The notes beneath the pieces were generated by a model that saw only the letters and a program-made list of their open reading frames with translations, made no database searches and was not told where the DNA came from. Of a stretch of 28,842 nucleotides of DNA, positions 22,785-28,842 are shown one piece after another. A program made the translations under genes and the position numbers. Source of the DNA: Ichthyophonus hoferi (lineage: Eukaryota; Opisthokonta; Ichthyosporea; Ichthyophonida; Ichthyophonidae); the NCBI GenBank assembly GCA_002751075.1, contig NAOQ01000453.1, positions 1 through 28,842 of the forward strand, given 5' to 3'. How positions within the stretch are numbered: the first letter of the stretch is position 1; every line of letters begins with the position of its first letter.

Positions 22785-23678
22785 ATAGTTCAGATCAATG
22801 AAAGTTTGTTCCTCCAAGCTTTTCATTGATTCAAGGCTATTATTAGAGATGCCAAAATCTAAGGCTGCTGGGAGAGGAGTCTCATTTGGCAGATTATTGT
22901 TGCTGGCGGTTGATTCTTCTGAGTGGGTTGGAAGGGTAACTTTGACCTTCTTGTTGATTCTCCTAGACTAGGTATGGTTAATGGGAGTTAGCAATTACTT
23001 ACATTTAGGACACATGTCATCTCCAGAAGAGGTAAAGTCCTGGCTTCAAGCCATTACTGAAATTACCAAGATGCTTTTACTTTAACTTAAACATTTATTT
23101 ACAAGTATAATTTCTGGTCCTTGATACGGACCTAAGATTTGATTATATCATTTTAGTCAAAGTGACTGGCTTGTAGTTATTTAATATAGTCCTATCAACT
23201 AAGCTTAGGATTGGACTTTAAGCTTATTTTCGTTTGTAAGAGGATGTTCCTATGTATACTATCACCTCTTGCTATATTTCTTTATTGACTTATACCTATG
23301 CACCAGTATGGGGGTATTTCCATGCATGCATAGCATTTTTTACTATACTTTAATACTTGACATATAACTAGTTTGGTTTCCAAATATCTATTATTGTTTA
23401 CATCCATTAAGATGAAAATTTTAAGCTAAACTCGAAGCAAATCAATATACTGGCTTGTAGTGTATATATATAAGTAATAAAGTTTTAACTGTAATAAAAG
23501 TATCTAATAGTAAGTGTTGCATTACTAAAGTAATGAGCTTTACCAAAAGGTTATCGTTGCTAATTAGCCAAGGGCATACTATAAGTGGTACAAAGTTTCT
23601 AGCCTACACATGTTCTCTACACACATCATATTAATCAAATACACACAACATATTCCTATATTGGCCTATATGACAACA
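22785..23678 (-). repeat. Second LTR-like family, copy I (inverted partner of G)
   Basis: The reverse complement aligns with 14514-15670 in the same order of blocks: TGTTGTCATATAGG at its start, CTACAAGCCAGTATATTGAT, AATGCTATGCATGCA, AAGTCCAATCC, ATATAATCAAATC and GGCTTGAAGCCAG. Its last part has a - strand frame with NKKVKVTLPTHSEES near 22916-22961, matching NKVKITFSSDSEDPS in copy G, and later LEEQTFIDL against LEESFSIDT. The + strand right edge reads ATGACAACA. No target duplication was resolved, so the left end is approximate. Confidence 0.65.
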
Positions 23679-24949
23679 TGTTGAGATTGTTATTTCTGGC
23701 TGGGGATTGCAATTGCAAGCAATTACGTTATTTACTATTATTTCCGTTTACATCATGTAATCCCATAATTGTCCAGGTTTCTACGATTCCAGAGCAACAA
23801 GAGTTACTGGAATAACTACTTGCTTGGTACCTTAGCATAATATACATCATGGCTATAATATTTCTAAATACATGATTATTATAGAATACGTTTTCGTACA
23901 TCTAGCCAATTTAACACGTAGGTATGTTAATTTAATGACTTTATTAGAAATACTGTTATTGGTAGAAATAGAACAGAACTAATGTATCACTATATAATCA
24001 ATGAACATAGACATGAATCAATCAGGAGCAGAACATAACATAGAGTACACAAAAAGCTATTTGATACAAAGCTCAAATGCTTGGCTTTTTAATTGTGACA
24101 AGTATAAAGGAAGGCTAGTGGTGCTAGCAATCTTTATGATTCTAAACACGTATATAATTAGAAACAAGGAAATATCCAAATAAACAAAAAGAACAGCTCA
24201 TGCCTAATCAAAAGTAATAAAAAATTACTTCTCAATACTATTCATCCTACGCCATTTGATCTTGTCCGAATAATCAATCTCAAGAGGAGCAAAGTGCAAT
24301 ACTCAGATATCATGTGGAGTAAGTCTTCATCCCAAGTAAACCAGATTTGTTGATTTATACGGCCCCTCTGTTCACAGATTCTTCCAAAACTAAGAGAAAA
24401 TGTACATATCTAATTCTCAATGAAAATATCAACTGTAAAACTACAATAACAAAATTCAGAGACAGGAGAGAGTTGAACCTTAAATAAGGACTTAATATTC
24501 AGTTATCAACAGTGAGTCAGTAGTAGAAAGTTAAATCATTATAATGCCGAATTTTAACAATAAACACGAAGTTAAGGTAAAATTATTCATTGATACGTTA
24601 TAGATTATATTTTCCTAGTAGAAAGCTGATTAAAATTATCAATCAAAAATTGACCATTGCAGCAGATTTAAAAGATATATATATGGTCCATGAGACTGAA
24701 GAAAAAGAACCTTTGGGTAAAATTAAATTCAAATTCAAGTGACAAACATGCCCACAGATACTTGGGAGAAGATCTCAACGCTAATGATGACTAGCTCATT
24801 TGAGATTGATCCCAAAATTTAATCAATTGAGGAAGATCAACCTATGTTCATAGCCTTATGAGCAGATTCTAAACAAAAATATGCAGACTACAGTATTTAG
24901 AAGCATCTGCATTAGTTCAACCATACACATTGACTGCTCTTCATTAGAA
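23679..24949. other. No recognisable gene
   Basis: AT-rich; short frames only (for example 24001-24183), without similarity I can name or flanking splice signals that extend them. Confidence 0.4.
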
Positions 24950-25400
24950 CCAATAAAGTTTTATTATGTTTCCCAATCAGAACCATGGCTCGGACCACCT
25001 GAGGTGTTCCTTTTCCCTGGTATGATTGTAAATATTGGATAGTAATACCTCAATTTTATTAAAGGTTTGCACAAGATTACTTTGTGCAACTTTAGCATTG
25101 TCACTAAAGCATGGGGTGAAGACAATGCTAGTCTCCTTTTCCTTTTATATTGAAGGTGTACATGTGTTTTTATGATAGGTGAAACTGAGTCTTTTGTTGT
25201 ACCACTGATTTTCTTATTCTCTGTAGTAGCAAGAATATCCTTAATCTATAATCTTTTAACCTAAACTTTTATTTCCACAATGAACTACTCATATCTGATT
25301 CTGACTAAGGGTCAAAGGTTTGATCATATAATTTAGAGTAACGAAGCATGGGGCTGGCTTCAGGCTTTTACTTCTGACAATTAAGGTTACAACTCCCTGT
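24950..25400 (-). repeat. Diverged third copy (J) of the second LTR-like family
   Basis: In reverse complement, 25255-25370 resembles copy I around its TATA-like segment: AAGCCAG, then ATATGATCAAACC, then AAATAAAAGTTTAGGTTAAA. About 130 bases on, a basic frame (YKRKRRLALSSPHAL) resembles the Gag-like segment of the LTR families. The 5' half of the repeat is not recognisable. Similarity is patchy and the limits are estimates. Confidence 0.35.
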
Positions 25401-26140
25401 CACTTAACGTAATTGCATTTTGTGGAAACATCTCCACGACTGCAAAACTGATCTTATCTAAACATTACTGAAAACATCCTTTATTTTCTGAAACTTTTGC
25501 ATTAAACTTTACAACCTAATATGTCAATTAACCAAGTTCATATCACTATGTAATACCTTATAATAGATGTTATTATAAGCAAGCAGAATTTAGTGTGGTG
25601 TACCACTAATCCTAATACCCATAGTGTGGCATAAAAATTAAAATTAAAATCTTGCTTAAACGACACCTTACTAGTTATTTATTACAACAAAATACAGCAA
25701 GGCAGTAATCACTCGGCTACCAGCCTTTCTTTTCGTTTTGGCTCTGTCTAACAGTTTAGAATATGCAAGAGTAATTTAAGACTCACTTTAAAGAGCACAT
25801 GGCACTGCCGACCAGCTGGTTAACTACATGATCATGAAATTATTGGTTCATATTAGCTATTTAATGAAGCTCTCATTGAATCAAAATGATTGGAAAATGC
25901 ATATGATCAGAAAGGTAAACAGCCTGTCAAATATAGAAGCCAACTAAAAGCCGTCCAAATATGAATAAACTGTCTTAGAGGAATTGGGAGATCAAGATCA
26001 ACATTCAGAGTAGATTTAATTGGGTTCCAGGATAAGTTTGATCCAATAAAAATCCATTTAGCCATTTCTATTTGGACCAAAGCATTAAGTTTAGTGCACT
26101 GGTACCTTCAATAAACGAAGATTGTGAAACCTTGAAAACT

Positions 26141-26160
26141 ATAAAATAAAATAAAATAAA
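26141..26160 (+). repeat. (ATAAA)4 microsatellite
   Basis: Four perfect tandem copies of the pentamer ATAAA. Confidence 0.9.
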
Positions 26161-27456
26161 GCATGCCAATAAAGAAATATAGATAACCTAGTGTAAAAGA
26201 TGCATTGCATTTTCTCAATTTTTTAACAAACCTCTTTATATATATATAATACACACATAGTTACTGTTATGTCTAATTTACCACTGGCTCTCGTAAACGA
26301 TAATCAGTGTTCAAATCGCACTACTTACCACTCAGAAGCCTGAACATTGCTTACTGTCATTAGATAAAGATAATAGTTTTTATGTACATAGTGACTTAGC
26401 TCCACTTAATGATCAATCACATTGTGCGGTCTCTACTTGCACCAAAGCGCATCAAAGCATCTATCCCTCCTACATTAAAACAGATATATAATTGTTACAA
26501 TCAGTACCTAGAGAATTGGTATATGTATGAACCTTCAGTAAATACTCTAGCACAACAACCGAGTCTTAGAAACTGTTCTAATCAAACAGCTATTACCTAT
26601 ATTGGTCAAACAACAATAACCACTACCAGTTATATAATTAGAAATTCTGACGGCTGTGTTCAAGACCCAAGAGCTAACACAGATTCTAATGTTTTTCAAT
26701 GCTTGCGGTTTTGACATAATAAGATGTTGTAGACTATGATAAATCGTCAAATGATACATTCTAACAGACTTGCATAAAAACAATTTGCGGATCTCTTATA
26801 GTAATCACAAACCGGATATTTATTTGCTTATTCATTGCTATTCCCTTTTTGAATAGGTTAAATAGATGTAATTGTAGCAAAATGAAAAATCTTGTGTATA
26901 GGCACGATGCAATATACATCAGAAGTCTTTAGGTCTAGCTATGTACTGTGATCAACAACCTTTATATAATCATGTGCGTTTTTATAAATCGTACATATTC
27001 AGGTTTATACATTTTATAACTATTATAATATCTCTATATTATTATTATAGCTAACGCACTTATAGCCTGGTTAATATATATTATTCTAGCTAGTTTACTA
27101 TCCCATTCAGTGTTATCTCACTGATGCAATTATTATTATATTATTATATATAAATCCGTTGCATTCTTGCATTGGGAACCACGTATTGCTCCTTATATCT
27201 CTAATAAACTATCGTGACTAGTATATATATACTTGAAAATTCAGTTGTCTTATTAAATTTATCAGATAAGTAAAGACAGTCCTATTGTACTATTATCCCT
27301 TTACACCACTATACTATTCTATTATGATACCTCTCAGTTGTGATAAGAACAATTCAGTTAAAAAGTAATCTGGCAATACTATTGACTCAATTAAAATTTG
27401 AATGTTAAGATTTTATGGCTAGTTCTTATTGGCTTTATTTATATGCAAAATGTAAA

Positions 27457-27464
27457 TGACGTCA
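27457..27464. promoter_or_regulatory. CRE-like palindrome TGACGTCA
   Basis: A perfect 8-base cAMP-response-element palindrome lies about 545 bases upstream of the start codon at 28002, in otherwise AT-rich sequence. Such a site binds CREB/ATF factors in animals. One perfect match in about 29 kb could arise by chance. Confidence 0.25.
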
Positions 27465-27864
27465 TACATAAACTGATTTAGTGATTAAAGAAAGATGATT
27501 GCGATTGGGTATAAATCCTGGGTAATTAACTAAACACTGCCTTGAAGGTGTTTATTGAGAACGACCAGCCACAAGATGGGCCATATATGATTACCTGTAT
27601 TACTAACACCATAGGGTATGGAATCGTATGGAGCGTTATATTATTTATGTCATTTAGGATAAAGAATATGACGCCATTAACTGCATAATTCTATGTATGA
27701 GCCAAACCTATTAATAGTAATTGGATTCGAATATAGGCTCTTTAGCTAGCTAGCTATCGCATTGGTTTAATTATTTATAAATTATGCATTGAGAAATCAT
27801 GTGGGAAAAAAACAATATTATTGGCTTTTGCCATAATTTATTTTTAAATTTTTCATATCAAGCC

Positions 27865-27870
27865 TATAAA
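27865..27870 (+). promoter_or_regulatory. Candidate TATA box of the 3'-terminal gene
   Basis: CCTATAAATC lies 132 bases before the proposed start codon at 28002, followed by a GGGAAA...TTTCCC stretch at 27877-27894. This position suits a TATA box with a short 5' leader. TATA-like strings are frequent in sequence this AT-rich, so support is modest. Confidence 0.3.
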
Positions 27871-28001
27871 TCAATAGGGAAAAAGAAATTTCCCACTATT
27901 CTACAGGCCTTGAGGGCATTCCTTTCAACCTTACAAGTATCTCATTATCATACATAACATACAGAATAGCAATAAACCTTAACATCATTTGTTAAAGCAA
28001 A

Positions 28002-28842
28002 ATGTTACAATTTATTAGTACGTTACTACTGATCACCCAGATGGGCAATGCGGCAGCTCAGAAGCCGCCACTAAGGCAACTCCCCCGTAAGCTTAATTTA
28101 CATCGTAGCTTGAAGTAGGGCAGAGGGCATAAAATAGACAGATATGTAGACTCTGCATTGCCATTGCTATGCTTTTGTGACCTTTCCAAATGGCATATTT
28201 CTTGGAAGGCCTACATGTAATTGATTTTATTGTGCCTATTAGTTTATTGTAATTTTGTTATATTCAACCATCTTAGAGGCTGGCTTGACTGCACAGCAAA
28301 GTTCAATAGATCTAAGCGTGTGCTTTTATTTCTTAACTCAATATCCTATTATGCAGTTAATGCAGGTTATGCAAGGTTGTCTACTGCGGCCAAACATTTG
28401 AAATATCGTAAGACATTTTATTTCGCTGAGTATGCTCTTGATGAAAAGCCAGAGACATTTGCCCAGACTGCTATTGATGATCGAGAGCCATGGTTGGAGT
28501 ATGCCTTTGATAAAGATAACGAATACAGAACCACTGTAGAACGCATTTGGGTATGTTACTAAGATAAATTCCTACTTAGATTGTTAATGATTGGCATACA
28601 AATTTTAAATAGCTTTCATTCATTCATCTTTAAGTGACCTCATTTGGGTTGCTATGATACTCAAGCACTAGGTTTACTGTGTGATCTTGTTTACATTATT
28701 GTTAAGATCCCATCACATCTGGAGACTTCTTGACTTTGTCTAGCTACTTTGAATATGTCGTACATATAGCTGTATCTGACATTTATTTTGGACAACAACT
28801 CCTTCCGTAGGTCGAGGTTGATCGAATCTTTCCCCCTCTTGA
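28002..28842 (+). CDS. Unrecognised protein with signal-peptide-like N-terminus (partial, 3 exons)
   Basis: Proposed exons are 28002-28086, 28357-28550 and 28811 to the window edge. Donors are GTAAGC and GTATGT, acceptors are TATGCAG and CCGTAG, and reading phase agrees at both junctions. The first ATG has A at -3. The N-terminus MLQFISTLLLITQMGNAAAQ looks like a signal peptide (short hydrophobic core, small residues near 16-19), so the product may be secreted or enter the ER. Exon 2 encodes an acidic, aromatic-rich stretch that includes KYRKTFYFAEYALDEKPETF. Exon 3 begins VEVDRIFPPL. I do not recognise the family. A second in-frame ATG at 28041 would start MGNAAAQK, which fits the N-myristoylation pattern and would give a cytosolic, membrane-anchored form instead. 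An alternative acceptor 9 bases downstream (exon 2 from 28366) also keeps phase. The 3' end lies outside the window. Confidence 0.6.

Larger units (their letters stand above)
25401..27864. other. No recognisable gene; low-complexity AT-rich stretches
   Basis: This region contains a (ATAAA)4 microsatellite at 26141-26160 and long TA/TTA-rich tracts at about 27000-27160. A 101-residue frame at 26409-26714 is serine-, threonine- and asparagine-rich, has no flanking splice pattern and resembles nothing I know. Confidence 0.4.

Noticed and set aside
22849-23084. A possible + strand PH-domain-like exon pair (segment with PEEVKSWLQAITE)
   Set aside because: The same DNA aligns block by block with repeat copy G in the opposite orientation, so the resemblance is explained by a repeat.
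26262-26330. tRNA-like stretch containing GTTCAAATC
   Set aside because: The T-loop-like string has a poor stem, and there is no A-box or acceptor pairing.
26409-26714. A 101-residue + strand frame
   Set aside because: Low-complexity S/T/N-rich translation of AT-rich DNA, with no splice signals or recognisable motif.

Overview
The window looks like AT-rich nuclear DNA from a eukaryote with spliceosomal introns (GT-AG, 64 to about 600 nt, one apparent exception of 28 nt). One gene belongs to the NEPRO (C3orf17) family, and its exons match the animal form of that family, so an early-branching animal such as a sponge is my best guess. That is inference; no species-specific marker was seen. Exons are visibly richer in G+C than the surrounding sequence.

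Layout. 1-640: no gene; four short copies of a TTCAATCTTGATGAA-type motif lie in the first 190 bases. About 640-8115: an old, heavily broken Ty1/copia LTR retrotransposon on the + strand, with gag, protease, integrase, reverse transcriptase and RNase H regions in copia order, a purine tract and a 3' LTR (7256-8115). It has been hit by later insertions. A solo LTR at 1515-2326 sits in gag (duplication CCCAT). An inverted solo LTR at 5971-6833 sits in RNase H (duplication CTAAA). A weaker LTR-like piece lies near 4290-4900 between integrase and reverse transcriptase. Two more solo LTRs of the same family lie outside it on the - strand: 10496-11342 (GTATC/ATATC) and 13267-14070 (ATAAG). Each LTR copy carries, in its last 200-250 bases, a lysine- and serine-rich reading frame that looks like the start of Gag.

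A second, related repeat family is present as an opposite-orientation pair, 14514-15670 (+) and 22785-23678 (-), with a poorer third copy near 24950-25400 (-). Stretches between these repeats (8116-10495, 11343-13266, 15671-17500, 21291-22784, 23679-24949, 25401-27864) show no gene I can support.

Two host genes are supported, both on the + strand. The first is a ten-exon NEPRO-like gene at 17716-21290, encoding about 424 residues, probably a nucleolar protein linked to RNase MRP/P. The second starts at 28002 and runs off the right edge. It encodes an unrecognised protein with a signal-peptide-like N-terminus. No RNA gene, CRISPR array or bacterial operon structure was found.
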